A stretch of DNA of 53,958 nt from the IMG/VR virus record IMGVR_UViG_3300024429_000008, positions 1 to 53,958 of that record; one strand, written 5' to 3'. The translations under genes and the position numbers were made by a program. This document shows, in pieces, positions 29,187 to 40,300 of the stretch. The DNA is from a virus. The notes under the pieces are model-generated. The model was not told where the DNA came from and ran no database searches. It saw nothing but the letters and a program-made list of their open reading frames with translations. Each line of letters begins with the position of its first letter. Positions within the stretch are counted from its first letter, which is position 1.

Positions 29187-32016
29187 GCGAGATACTGACA
29201 ACAATCGGTCCTGGGTGATCCCGACTGTGTATCCAGGGGCGGATTATCGACTCAATCAGGCTGCTGTGAGTTCTCCCCAGTTGGTGGAAGCTATCGGCAC
29301 GGATGGTCGATTCGTGGGAGCCATCCGGCCTTTCCCTGGTTTCGCTGATGATACAGTGCACAAGGTGCCCCACCCCGAGTCGGGACGCACCATCTCCAGC
29401 ATTGCCAATATCTTCTTCGTGAAGTATGCTTCCATCCAGAAGGGTCTCACGTCGGACAAGCTCAGTGGAATTGTGTTGCTGGGAGACAATCAGGAAGAAC
29501 CAGTTACGGGCAAAGCCATTTATTTTGCTTACTATGACACATCGGATGATTCCTATGATGTTGTGATGTTGGAGGACTTTAAGGATTGGGACGACTTCAC
29601 TCTGGATACCTTTACTGAATACGATGTTACTTCCCATGGGCAGTACATCTATTTTGTGGCATCCGGTGACACGACGGCGGTGGATGATAACTACAGTACA
29701 AAGGAACCTCCTTACAACCGGGCTTATTTCTGGGATTGGAAGATCAACTCCTGGGACAAGTATAACTCGGGATTTAATGTGAGGATGTTGGGCATCGCCT
29801 CCCCTCGATTCCTGAAAACTCCCATAAACCTAAGTCGAGATGTCTTTCGGGTTGGGGGGATCGCTGCCGCTATAACTCTAGGTAGTACTACGGTGACTCT
29901 GACTACAGATGCTCCTGATCTCTCGGGGGTAGTGCCGGGAGACTATATTTACCTCCATCAGGGAGAGGATGACCTGGAAGTTCAGATTTCTACAGTGGAT
30001 AATGTCACTAAGGTCATTGTTTTAGTTGGGTCATCTGGTATATGGACTTCAACCACCGCAGAATGGAGGATTATCAAAGAGGATGGAACAGAGAGCAGTG
30101 ATGCCTTTGTGGCTTACGTGCAGACAGGAGGCCCTTTCACTATGCCCAAAGGCAATTACACCTTTGGGCTGGAATTAATCAGCCGCAAACACCGACTGAG
30201 GTCCTCTCTTCGGATGTATACTCTCTTCGCAACTGAGGTAGCAAATACATATATTGCCCTCAGAGTGTATTATCTGGGAGAGACCTATACAAGCCATGGA
30301 GGGGACCCCTCCCAGCATTATGATACTAGGGGAGGAGGTCACACTGGAGAAGCTGGGACAGCGATCCTGCATTGGGGCATTCCCCACACAGATGGATTCC
30401 GTATTTGGCGATCCCCCGGGGATGGAGCAGAGGCAGCGGGTGGACGAGAGAAATATGACCCAGTGGGACAATTGTACCTCACGGATCCCTACATAGAGAA
30501 GGTATTACGAGCGGATCCGGCATCGGAGTATGCTCAGGGGTCTAGAATGTTCATAGATCATAGTACCACTCGTGGGGCAAGTCCTCGCATGGGGCATAGG
30601 AGTCCTTATCTCTGGGATGGGGTAACTGCCAGCAATGTTGAGAAAGTTGGGGCCCTGCAAGCTCGACCTGCTTATCAACCTTGGGATGATTCATTTGGTC
30701 CGGCTCCCCGGATGAAACGTCTTGCGGCTTACTCGGGGTTGCTATTGGGTATTACGGATATTGCTGTTCCTACAGACTTCCAAAACTGGGATGAGGTACA
30801 GGATCGACCTGAAGAATTGTGTTGGTCCCATACTGGTCGGAGTGAACCAGAGAACTTCCCAGTGTTCAATCGCTATGCTTTAGATGGAGCAGGGGAAACT
30901 TTCTTGGGTTTGGAACCGGCTGGAGATCACCTGTTTGCCTTGACTGGAGGCTCTGTATACAAGGTTCTGAGGTCCGGTAGCATAATATCCCTCAACCGGG
31001 TCCTGTCAGGGGTAGGAGTAGTTAATCGCTTCGCAGCTATAGGAGTGGGAAACACCTTATTCCTTGTAACAAAAGCAGGAGTCAAGTCCATTGATGGCAA
31101 CTCCGGGGCGATAAAATCCATCTCAGCTCTGGATCGAATCATAATCAATGATGGAGAATGGAATGACTCATTGGATGCTATCCACTTGGAGTATGATGCT
31201 ACCATTGGAGCCCTGGTTTTCCTGAACACTACCAAGCACGAGTGCATCTTCCTATGGGAATCCACTGGAGCCATCACCCGGCTGGTGGATGCTCCTTGGT
31301 CTTTCTTGGCCGCAGGCCCAGACGTAGCGACCTCGGGAGCCCAGAGAGTCTATTTCGTAATGGATGATGGTAACATCCACACTATAGACGCAGACCGGGA
31401 AATGGGCAAACGGTCCATGTGTGGAACAGGGGCCGCCGAGACCGTCAATGGTACCTGCACGACGGCATCCATCACTCAGATTATCGACTCAGGGGCAACA
31501 TTCCCTGCCAACTGCGTGGGACACAAAGTATACATCCTGAATGGAACAGATGAAGGAGTCGCTACAACCGTCACAGCCCGAAATAGTGATACCACCTTGA
31601 CCGTATCCGGACTCACAGAAGCAACGACCACGGATACCCGATATGCTGTGGCATCCATAGTGACCGAGTTGGTATTTCCTCAATTAGTGGGATACAGAGG
31701 AGAGCACGATCCATTCACTCGTAAGATAGTAAAGTCCATATCGGCTGCCTTCTCGGACCTATCAGGAGAGACGGACCCAGATTCCGATGACAACGCGGTG
31801 CTGCGATTCGGAGTATGGCGGGACGGCTCCCGCTTGGTAGAGACAGAAGCTGATCTCAACATCTTGCCAGATAAGTGCTTGGCCCAGGTGAGCTGTGGGG
31901 ATGCCCGAGTGTATCCTAGCTTGAGATTTCTCAGCGGGAACATAGATTTTGAACTCCAGGCTCTGATGGTGGAAGGGATAATCTCAGGGAACGTGGCCCA
32001 AAGCCGGATCACTTGA
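29167..32016 (+). CDS. Tail nozzle/tubular-B-like protein
   Basis: The product is 949 residues from ATG 29167 (ATG 29179 is an alternative). N-terminal lead-in of the type seen in podovirus nozzle proteins (YRLNQAAVSSPQLVEAIGTDGRFVGAIRPFPGF), then many beta-propeller-like repeats (LFALTGGSVYKVLRSGSI; NTLFLVTKAGVKSIDGNSGAI; ALVFLNTTKHECIFLWESTGAI). Its size and position after the connector fit. The stop codon is part of the next promoter's -35. Confidence 0.65.
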   Translation: MGDAMPERDTDNNRSWVIPTVYPGADYRLNQAAVSSPQLVEAIGTDGRFVGAIRPFPGFADDTVHKVPHPESGRTISSIANIFFVKYASIQKGLTSDKLSGIVLLGDNQEEPVTGKAIYFAYYDTSDDSYDVVMLEDFKDWDDFTLDTFTEYDVTSHGQYIYFVASGDTTAVDDNYSTKEPPYNRAYFWDWKINSWDKYNSGFNVRMLGIASPRFLKTPINLSRDVFRVGGIAAAITLGSTTVTLTTDAPDLSGVVPGDYIYLHQGEDDLEVQISTVDNVTKVIVLVGSSGIWTSTTAEWRIIKEDGTESSDAFVAYVQTGGPFTMPKGNYTFGLELISRKHRLRSSLRMYTLFATEVANTYIALRVYYLGETYTSHGGDPSQHYDTRGGGHTGEAGTAILHWGIPHTDGFRIWRSPGDGAEAAGGREKYDPVGQLYLTDPYIEKVLRADPASEYAQGSRMFIDHSTTRGASPRMGHRSPYLWDGVTASNVEKVGALQARPAYQPWDDSFGPAPRMKRLAAYSGLLLGITDIAVPTDFQNWDEVQDRPEELCWSHTGRSEPENFPVFNRYALDGAGETFLGLEPAGDHLFALTGGSVYKVLRSGSIISLNRVLSGVGVVNRFAAIGVGNTLFLVTKAGVKSIDGNSGAIKSISALDRIIINDGEWNDSLDAIHLEYDATIGALVFLNTTKHECIFLWESTGAITRLVDAPWSFLAAGPDVATSGAQRVYFVMDDGNIHTIDADREMGKRSMCGTGAAETVNGTCTTASITQIIDSGATFPANCVGHKVYILNGTDEGVATTVTARNSDTTLTVSGLTEATTTDTRYAVASIVTELVFPQLVGYRGEHDPFTRKIVKSISAAFSDLSGETDPDSDDNAVLRFGVWRDGSRLVETEADLNILPDKCLAQVSCGDARVYPSLRFLSGNIDFELQALMVEGIISGNVAQSRIT

Positions 32017-32041
32017 CTTCGGGCCCTGTCTCTGCTATAAT
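32013..32041 (+). promoter_or_regulatory. Consensus promoter with the 11-mer inside its spacer
   Basis: TTGACT (32013-32018), a 17-base spacer, TATAAT (32036-32041). The last 11 spacer bases are exactly CCTGTCTCTGC (32025-32035), abutting the -10. A protein bound to the repeat here would directly block or remodel RNA polymerase. The -35 overlaps the stop of the nozzle gene. Drives the internal virion protein genes. Confidence 0.85.
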
Positions 32042-32054
32042 GTAAGGGTATATC

Positions 32055-33404
32055 ATGGGTAAGTCACATTGGGAAGGTCAACAGGGTTCGGCGAAACAGG
32101 GTTCGGCGAAGTTGCAGTGGGACCCTACCTGGAAGCCCTTGATTTCAGAGTTGGGATCGCTTCCCCCGATGGGGTGGCGAGGTCCAGGAGAGGGTGAGAC
32201 CGGGTTTCAACCATTGATCCCAGATGCTCCTCCTATCGTTCCTTTCGGGTGGTATAAATCCGACGTGGGGGGTACAGGGCCGATAGGAGAGGAGGAGGGG
32301 GAGGAAAAGGGACCCACGACAGATATGCCAGATTGGTTGGGGGACATCGTAGAGGGATTATCTCCTGCTACCCAGGCTGGAATGGGCCCAGTTTGGGAAG
32401 CTATGGAAAGGTCTACCACTGAAGGACGAATGGATGTAGCAGGGGCGGAAAGAGAGCGGCAGCAGTACGAGCAGGATGCCCGGCGACGTATGGCGGGAGC
32501 TGAGGAACGACATAGGGGATTGATGGAGGACTTAGGGGGAATCGACGAGTTTGGACAAACCATCCTGGGAGATATGGAAACAGCCATGGGGGTTTTGGAG
32601 CGGGCCCGAACGGATATTCGGGATATACCAGACCGGCTCCGGGGGGATATTCAGCTGGGTCGGGAACGAATTGACCAGCAATTGATTCGAGCCGAGAGAT
32701 TGATTGGAGCAGATCGCACCGAGGCTCTGGGGGCAGTACATTTAGGCTATGCCAACATGCTTTCCACAGCCACAGCTGATGCCCACGCTGCTCAGGGCCA
32801 GAACGATTCCAAGATCAATGCCCTGGTCCAGCAGGGACAACTGGGAAGTGACCAGGCTGCCATGATGAAGATGCAATTCAATCTGGGTTCCAACATGAAT
32901 ATCGCTCAGAGCATTGGAGCAGTGGGGGCCCAATATGGTGCGATGGCCCAGAAGACCTACGCGGATTTCGGCAACATGCTAACTAGTATTGAGGGGGCTG
33001 CGGTTGGAGCGGCAGCGACCTATGAAGCAACTGGGGTAGGGGCCTTAACTTCAGCAGAGGTCGGTCTGGGCAACATGAATGTGCAAATAGCGGAAGCGAT
33101 GGCCAACGTCCAAACCAAACGGATGACGAGTATGCTTATGCTGGGAGAACTGCGTACAGCTGCCGAGGCATCATTTAACCAGTACGAACTAGCCATGCTC
33201 CCAGAGATGAACCAACCCTTCGTACCTGCCAGTGTGGTTGAGTACAATGATGTCATTATGAAACAGGAATGGATGCGTAGCATCATCGGTGCTGAGCAAG
33301 GAACGATGTACATGGAGCTGGTGGAAAGAATGGGTGTACAGCAGACAATCTTCTCCGGAATTGATATGTTCATGTCTTGTGCCCAAAACTGGGGTGGGGG
33401 TTAA
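32055..33404 (+). CDS. Internal virion-like protein
   Basis: The product is 449 residues. Starts with a tandem QGSAK duplication (DNA repeat at about 32090-32117), a disordered Pro/Gly-rich first third, then long helices (AGAERERQQYEQDARRRMAGAEERHRG) and Ala/Gln/Met-rich helical stretches. The composition resembles podovirus internal core/ejection proteins. AAGGGT upstream. Confidence 0.6.
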   Translation: MGKSHWEGQQGSAKQGSAKLQWDPTWKPLISELGSLPPMGWRGPGEGETGFQPLIPDAPPIVPFGWYKSDVGGTGPIGEEEGEEKGPTTDMPDWLGDIVEGLSPATQAGMGPVWEAMERSTTEGRMDVAGAERERQQYEQDARRRMAGAEERHRGLMEDLGGIDEFGQTILGDMETAMGVLERARTDIRDIPDRLRGDIQLGRERIDQQLIRAERLIGADRTEALGAVHLGYANMLSTATADAHAAQGQNDSKINALVQQGQLGSDQAAMMKMQFNLGSNMNIAQSIGAVGAQYGAMAQKTYADFGNMLTSIEGAAVGAAATYEATGVGALTSAEVGLGNMNVQIAEAMANVQTKRMTSMLMLGELRTAAEASFNQYELAMLPEMNQPFVPASVVEYNDVIMKQEWMRSIIGAEQGTMYMELVERMGVQQTIFSGIDMFMSCAQNWGGG

Positions 33405-33406
33405 TC

Positions 33407-35584
33407 ATGGCAAATCGTCAAATGAGTTCTCCAGTTCAACCCATCTCTCGGGAGGCCATGAGTTCTCGAAGAAGAGGTGGAGGAGGTCCCTCTGGGGCTC
33501 AGATGGCTCAACAAGCAATGTCTAGCTTCGCTGCTGACCAACAGAGGGCCATGAGCCAATTTATGAATAGAGCTGGACAAGTTCAGCAGAGACAGGGGGA
33601 GGACCTCGGTCAGCAGATGACTGATGCCATGAATCGGATCATCGACCGGCAGGATGTACGTGCTCAAAGGGAGGAATCCAGGCAGTGGCAACTTGAGGAT
33701 CGGGATTTCCAGGCCAAACACTCGGAACAGTTACTCCGACTCCAGGACCAGATGGCGGGTGATGCCGTGAATCTCGCCCGACGAGGTAATGACATTCGGA
33801 AAGGTGGTCTGGAGCTCGTTAATCAGATAAAGCTTAATCTCAGTCGAGACAAGGAAAAACTGGCGGCCTCGGCGAGATACATAGCTGATGAGAAAGCAAA
33901 GGGGAGTTTTACTGCCCGAGGAGAGGAAGGTCTGGTTGACTACAAAAGATTGACACAGTTGCAGAAATCTGCCGAAGCCTTATACGAGGATCAATTCTAC
34001 TCTCCCTATGGCTTGGAGGTTGGAGCATGGGTAATGGAGATCGAAGACCAAATGAGGAGGGGAGAAGACTATCCGGACATACGCCGTGTGGGGATCGAGA
34101 AACTAAAGATGTCAGAGCGGGTGGCCGCCCGGCTTCCAGAGGGACATCAGCTTCTTCCGACTCTTAGTGACGAGCAGTTTCTGGACCTGAAAAGAGGAGG
34201 TGGATACCCTTCTGATGGGACGTGGGGTAAGAGCTCAGATGACCCAACGACCTTTGCCAACTTACTGAGTCCTCAGTCTGCGAGTGAGATCCTGAGAGAT
34301 GAACTGGATTGGGCCCAACTGGGTACCCGGGAAGCCCAGACGGCATACGTACAACGGGGCGTGCAGGCGACCATCCGACAGAGGGACGATCTGAATGTGG
34401 CTTGGAAGCATGAGGCTCGGATTGCGGCACTTGCCGAGAAACGTATACCCCAAGCTATAGGCCGCGGACTCCAGTCATTACGTTTCAAATTGACGGAAGG
34501 TGATCCAGACCAGGATATGGTCGGGACTTTCATTGATGAAGTTGTTAAGTCCGGCCTAGGCCCAGATAGTGCACCCTTAATCGGACACGTCGCAGAGTGG
34601 TTGAAGCTAGAGGACAAAGTAGTAGACACGGAAGAAGAACAGGCCGTGTTAATGCCTGTCTTGGCCCAATATGAGGCCATGAAGAGCTTGTTGGTTCCGG
34701 TCATGGAGACTCAGCCTGGAGTGGAAGGGGATCCTATGAAGCCCATGATTGCACAGTTTGTGAAAGACCTCACGGCTCCGGGGGCCTATACGGGGTGGTG
34801 GGGAAAAGAGCGGACTCCTGAATTCGGGATCATACAGCGTCTCTTAACAGCGGATCAACCCCCATTGGTGGCTGGTAAACCTCGTAAGTGGGGTATGGTA
34901 CACGGCCGAGCAGCCATTATGCCCGGAGGTGCGAAGGCGGGAGAGTGGATGGAAGACACAAAGGTGGAACTGGAACAGGCCGTGCGGCGGCAACTGGTGG
35001 ACGGGGCCGTCTTGGAGTTGGATAGGAGGATTGGTATTCTAGAGTCCCAGCCATACCCTACTGCCGTCCGCACGCTACGAGCTACCAATTCTCGCAAACT
35101 AGACCGCCTCGTTCCGCAAGTTAACGATATAGCGGCCATTGAGGCCGACATACGAACCGGGATAAGTACCGAAGAGGGGTGGGAAGAAGCACGCGAGCGG
35201 GGAGAGGAATATTTCCGGGGCATTAGAGGTCCAGCTCAAGCCCTGGCGTCCCTCCTAGATCAGCATCCATCATCGGCGACTGTAGTGTCCAACTTCCTAA
35301 CTGGTAAGGGTAGTTCTCCAGTGTATGATGACAACGGCCTGGCATTGCTGAAACTCCTGGAACCCTACAATGACCGATGGACAAGCCGGATTGCAGACAT
35401 AACTGAGAAGCAACGCAGACAGGCCATCGAAGCTGCGGGGCCTGTAGGACCCCAGCAGAAGCCTCCCCCGGGCCCCAGTGCCGGTCCCTCTGTCTCTGCT
35501 ACTTCACAACAGTGGGGTGGAGACCAACTAGCAGGAGATGATTGGAGTTTGGGTAGCTTGCCAAATATAGAGGATAGACGATAA
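33407..35584 (+). CDS. Large internal virion-like protein
   Basis: The product is 725 residues from ATG 33407. Gln/Arg-rich helical protein (FMNRAGQVQQRQGEDLGQQMTDAMNRIIDRQ) with extended coiled regions. No enzyme motif recognised. One exact repeat copy (33586-33596, read QQRQGE) and one near match (35489-35499) are inside. TAATG coupling to the next gene. Confidence 0.65.
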   Translation: MANRQMSSPVQPISREAMSSRRRGGGGPSGAQMAQQAMSSFAADQQRAMSQFMNRAGQVQQRQGEDLGQQMTDAMNRIIDRQDVRAQREESRQWQLEDRDFQAKHSEQLLRLQDQMAGDAVNLARRGNDIRKGGLELVNQIKLNLSRDKEKLAASARYIADEKAKGSFTARGEEGLVDYKRLTQLQKSAEALYEDQFYSPYGLEVGAWVMEIEDQMRRGEDYPDIRRVGIEKLKMSERVAARLPEGHQLLPTLSDEQFLDLKRGGGYPSDGTWGKSSDDPTTFANLLSPQSASEILRDELDWAQLGTREAQTAYVQRGVQATIRQRDDLNVAWKHEARIAALAEKRIPQAIGRGLQSLRFKLTEGDPDQDMVGTFIDEVVKSGLGPDSAPLIGHVAEWLKLEDKVVDTEEEQAVLMPVLAQYEAMKSLLVPVMETQPGVEGDPMKPMIAQFVKDLTAPGAYTGWWGKERTPEFGIIQRLLTADQPPLVAGKPRKWGMVHGRAAIMPGGAKAGEWMEDTKVELEQAVRRQLVDGAVLELDRRIGILESQPYPTAVRTLRATNSRKLDRLVPQVNDIAAIEADIRTGISTEEGWEEARERGEEYFRGIRGPAQALASLLDQHPSSATVVSNFLTGKGSSPVYDDNGLALLKLLEPYNDRWTSRIADITEKQRRQAIEAAGPVGPQQKPPPGPSAGPSVSATSQQWGGDQLAGDDWSLGSLPNIEDRR

Positions 35585-36021
35585 TGGCTCTTATCTCAGT
35601 ACCAGTCCTAGTCGGAGGTATCGTAGGGTGGACGATATTGACGGGGATCCTCAACCGCACTCTGGGCAAGGCCGGGCGAGAGGAACTCCAGCGGACGGAG
35701 GCTGCCATTGCCCGTGCGGAGGCTCCGAAAGCCCTGTTGAGTCCTCTCATCCAAGAGGGGGTAGTATCAGAGCGTGAAGCTCGATTGGAGGAGAGGTATG
35801 GAGTCAGCCCCCAGGAGTTGATGACGACGGTTGCCCGGACGCGGGCTGGGGCTTTTGACCAAGCACTTCCCAGAGCCGAGGCTGGGTATAGCCCTCTGGT
35901 CGAACAGATTGCTGCTCGGATGGGAATGCGTCCCCAGGACATTGCCTCCCGGTTGAATCCTGCTAGAGTAGGAGGCGGCATGACCCTAGGGAAGGCTGTA
36001 TTTGGGGATCGACCCGTTTAA
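35584..36021 (+). CDS. Small membrane/virion protein with N-terminal hydrophobic segment
   Basis: The product is 145 residues. Residues 2-22 (ALISVPVLVGGIVGWTILTGI) form a hydrophobic segment; the remainder is helical and charged. It lies among ejection-type proteins, so it may contact the membrane during DNA delivery. This is inferred. Confidence 0.55.
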   Translation: MALISVPVLVGGIVGWTILTGILNRTLGKAGREELQRTEAAIARAEAPKALLSPLIQEGVVSEREARLEERYGVSPQELMTTVARTRAGAFDQALPRAEAGYSPLVEQIAARMGMRPQDIASRLNPARVGGGMTLGKAVFGDRPV

Positions 36022-36031
36022 GGGGAGAGAT

Positions 36032-37327
36032 ATGGGGACGTATGAACCAATAGATGTTGCCCGTGGAGCTGCGGGAATGGGGCCACAAGCGATCCCCGCA
36101 GCGGAGATAATGCCCGCCGCCCTCGCCGGTGCTGGGGGAGCCCTACCCGGAGCGGAAGTTGGGGCTATGACCCTCAATATTGAACAACCCATGATGGACG
36201 CGGCGGAGTGGTACGAGGTCTGGATGGGGCGAGTAAGTGTTGAGGAGAGGAAGGAGATACTGAAGCGGATCATGGTAGAGGAAGGAGTCTCCGAGGAGTG
36301 GCTAAAGAGATTCGATCAGACTGGGAAGAAGTTACTCCGAGGTGGTCGATCCAATGCTATGAGGCTCACCCGTGGCCTGAGTCAGGCCCAGAAGGCAGCT
36401 TATACCCTCAATTGGGATCTCGCCCAACGATTCCGTGGCAAAGGGGGTATCCCAGTAGCAACCCACGACGCCTACGCCAAGAAGATCCTGTCTCTGCTGA
36501 GGAAGACTCCTGGTGTACCCAAGGAGTACCTGGCTTCACTAGGGAAGCTGACCCCAGAGGCCCTCCGGAAAGCTGGACCTTTGCAGGCCCTTAGCACCTT
36601 AGAGACAGCCCGCCCCAACACTGCCGTTGGGAGCATATGGAGATGGTTTCTCCAAGGTCGAGAGATTGGGAAGCCCCCCGAGCGTCTCGCCAAGGAAACC
36701 CGAGATGTTTTGGGTCAGTTGTTAGGTGAAGCCCCCGAAGTAGCAGAGACAGGGGCACCAGCTCCAGCCAAGACGAAAGTGGGTCGAGCAATGCAGAAGG
36801 TGGGGGAGTTGGGTAAGAAGGCTACTCGCCGTGTTTCTGCTGGACAGGGTCTACCTCCCTCAAGTCCAGCAGCCGTGGGAGCCCTACGGGGGGCTGGTGT
36901 TAAGGGTATGGGTCGGGCAGCGATGGGTCTGGCGAAGATGGGGGGTCTCGGCCCACTTGTCGGGATGGCCGCGTTGGCTCATACGGCCCACGGGGCTATG
37001 ACGGAAGGCCATTATAAGGCTCGGGATATGTATGAAGCCTGGTCGAAGGGGCAAGGGATGGCTAACCCATCTGAGTCCCTATTGCGGGACTTCCTCAACA
37101 AGAAGGACAACATCTCTAGGCGGCGTGCCATGCTCCAGAAAGATCCTGAGATGCTTCAGAAAGTCGTCCAGGCTATCGCGGAGAGTGGACCCCAGAGTCC
37201 TTATACGGCTAGCGAGATACCTTTGGGGCAGGTGGCTCAAGGACCTGGTCGGGGTCAAGGCCGAGGGAACACAGAGGATCTCGATGCTATCTTAGGAGCG
37301 TTCTTGTCACAACTTGGGGAGGTATAG
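36032..37327 (+). CDS. Internal virion-like protein
   Basis: The product is 431 residues from ATG 36032 (AAGGGGAGAGAT upstream). Ala/Gly-rich N-terminal segment, then basic helices. A Gly/Met-rich stretch (VGALRGAGVKGMGRAAMGLAKMGGLGPLVGMAALAH) at about 290-325 could insert in membranes. Exact repeat copies are at 36487-36497 (LSLLR) and 36743-36753 (AETGAP). Confidence 0.6.
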   Translation: MGTYEPIDVARGAAGMGPQAIPAAEIMPAALAGAGGALPGAEVGAMTLNIEQPMMDAAEWYEVWMGRVSVEERKEILKRIMVEEGVSEEWLKRFDQTGKKLLRGGRSNAMRLTRGLSQAQKAAYTLNWDLAQRFRGKGGIPVATHDAYAKKILSLLRKTPGVPKEYLASLGKLTPEALRKAGPLQALSTLETARPNTAVGSIWRWFLQGREIGKPPERLAKETRDVLGQLLGEAPEVAETGAPAPAKTKVGRAMQKVGELGKKATRRVSAGQGLPPSSPAAVGALRGAGVKGMGRAAMGLAKMGGLGPLVGMAALAHTAHGAMTEGHYKARDMYEAWSKGQGMANPSESLLRDFLNKKDNISRRRAMLQKDPEMLQKVVQAIAESGPQSPYTASEIPLGQVAQGPGRGQGRGNTEDLDAILGAFLSQLGEV

Positions 37328-37328
37328 G

Positions 37329-40300
37329 ATGGGGAGTCAGATCGGATCCCCGGGCCTCTTGGAGCGACCGGGCCTCGCTACTCGCAATCTTCTAGTTGGG
37401 GATTATGAATCTGCCTTTGAGGCAATGTTTCAGCCCCAGAACCTCACACCCAAACAGCGTGATGCCTTCCTGGCTGACCACGGTTTGGATAAGGGTCCCT
37501 GGCGTCACGTCTTTACGGCTCTAACTAATCCTATCCTCATAATATCTCTGGCTGTAGCCTACAAGTTCCCAGTAGCATCTGCTAAGAATATGTTTGCTGT
37601 TAAGGACCGCATTGCCGCCATGTCCCAGCGGCTCCCTTTCATGGGAAAATTAGCCTCCATGCAGGCTCTATTCCGAGGGACGGGAGTTCCGGAGGCTTAT
37701 GGGGGCGTGGTTCGGGACGTATGGGATTTTCGCTCTGGGTATTCGGAGATGATGTCATCGGTCCTACAGAAATTCCAGAAACAAGTAGGTCGTTTACCTA
37801 CGCAGAGGGAACAATATGTAGTATCGGCTTGGCTGGACGGATTACACAAGCCCCTCCGGGGTTGGAAAGGAGAGAAAGGATTAGTCACTATTGGGAAGGC
37901 AGCGAGTCGGTACGTAGTGCCAGAGGTAGGTGCTCTCATGCCGGGCCTGGAAGCCAAGATGGGTCAGCCACTCCTCCAGTTGGGGCGGGACTTCCGGGGT
38001 ATCTTGGATGATATGTGGGGAAAGACCTATGGATCCATCCAGAATCGCACACAGCTTATGCGGACCATCCAGAGGCTGGAGAAGAAAGGGACAGTTGATG
38101 AGTTGACTCTGGCCATGAGGCAGTATATTCAGGACCCGACGAAGCCTATGGATTACTTCCCACACCGGATGATGCAGAACGAAGAGGATTTCCGGAAGCT
38201 GATGGAGGCCATGACTACCCCAGCAGGGGTCCGTGCGTTCGCGGGGCAGGCCGGGCGGAAAACTACCAAGTGGGTTGGGACCGAAGCCATGAAGCGGAAG
38301 TTCGCTATGAACCCTTCCGTTCAAGAACTGAAACAGCTCGGGCCAGAGCTAGTGGACCCTCATGCCTTGGAACGGATGGAAGACATCATCAAGTATCGAA
38401 CTCTGGCGGCTGCCCGGTCCTCGGGGAAGTTCGCTGATGGCACCCTCAAGAAGATGGAGAAGCTGACCCTGGGACAGATTCAAGAACACTACCCTACTCA
38501 GATGAGCCGAGTTGAGGCTCAGGAATTCTCAGGGTTACTATCCGAATCCCGACCAGCTCCATACAGCCTGAAGCTCCTCCCGGTTATGTCCGAATACACT
38601 CACACCTCTGGTAGTATGTATGCCTGGACCACGAAAGCGGGGGCAGATAAGTTGAGTGGGGGAGAACGGTTGTCAAATCTCGTGGATGAACTGAAGACTG
38701 TTCATAAGACAACGGGGTCTGCTGCCGCTGGGATGCGAGTCGATATGCTGGAGAATACTTACATCCCTATGGCCCTAGGGAGGGGAACCTTCCGATCAGC
38801 ACTCAAAGCCCAGCATTGGGATCAGGGGATGTATCGATTGGGAGTATGGATCAAGAATCCAAAGGTCGAACGGATATTCGGAAAGAAGCTAACCGATACC
38901 CTAGCGAAGCAATTGACGGAAGCTCATGGAGCATTCTCCTACATTAACTTGAACCAACAAGCAGCGGGTTATTTCTATCTATCAACCCTGGGTATGAACC
39001 CAGCTTCGGCCATGAAGAATCTTCTGCAATTGGTACTCACGACAGGTCCGACCCTAGGTACGGGAACCACCATTGCTGGTATCAATTCGGCCATGCGGAA
39101 GTCCCACAAGTATTTTGCGGGGAGGTTGGGGCCCCGGCAGCTGGGCCACGATGAAGCTGTCCGATTTGCATTCCCAGAGTATGGAAAGTCCGGGCTCGCG
39201 GCATCCCCTATCATGGACCAAGTGCTACAGAATACCCTTCAGAACGCTGGCAACATAGCTGCTCTCCCAACCGGAGGAGTAACTAATATCAGCAAGAAAA
39301 TCTCTCGGGCTATGATGTCCCTCTTTACGGCCTCGGAGAATGCAGTGCGGCTCTCGACGTGGGAGGCTGGACTCATTCATGCTAAGCGGGCTCGGATGCC
39401 GATGGCGGATGCTACTAAGTTCGCGGCTCGGCTCGTTGAGGAGACTCAATTTCTGACTGGGCCCCAGAACACTCCATATTGGTTGGTAGATAAGGCTCCC
39501 TTAGTCCGACAGCTGGCCCAATTCCCTCTGCGGTTCCTGGAGTTTGCTACCCATACTGCCTTTAACCTGGGTGTAACGGAGATCGACCCTGTCTCTGGTA
39601 AGGCTCGGAACCTGTTGGGTAAGAATCCGGGGACTTTTGCCCGCATGATAGCAGGGTCTATAATCGCTATGGAGTTGGGCAATGCTGTTGGGGTGGACCT
39701 CGAACAGGCTCTCATCAGTGGAGCCATGCCAACCTTCCAAGAAGGGAGAGAGGGAGCTTTTGGAGGTTTTCCCATAATTCCTCCTGCCTTCCAGGTGGCA
39801 GGTAACATTGCTATGGGAGTGACGACAGGGGATTTCACAGAGGCGATGCGAACCACCCCCCTCTTGATTCCGGGTGGAGTAGGAACCTTCCGGGCCATGG
39901 GCCTGATCCCAGGGGTCCCGTTTGATCTCGGGCAGCGAGCTAGTCAACTCTTTGAGCGGACTTATGCGGACTACAAACAGCCTGCCCCAGACGGCCGGAT
40001 AGCCGTGTACTCGGGGGCAGATACACTTAGAGGATTCTATAGCCCCTGGGAACTTGTGAAGCAGGGCATCGGTATCCGTTCTGGTGACATGCGATCCGAA
40101 CAAGAGTTGCTTTCCCTCCTCGTCAAGAATCGAGATTCTATTCGGGATGCTCGCAAGAGTTTCCTGGATGCCCGTCTACAGAACAATGCATCCGGAGCCC
40201 AATCAATAGCGGAGCGGTTTGAAAAGCAATTCGGCTTCGTCCTTCCAGTGACAGAGCAGGATCTGGAGGCGATGCAGGTCCGTCGCCGGGTGACGAGGTT

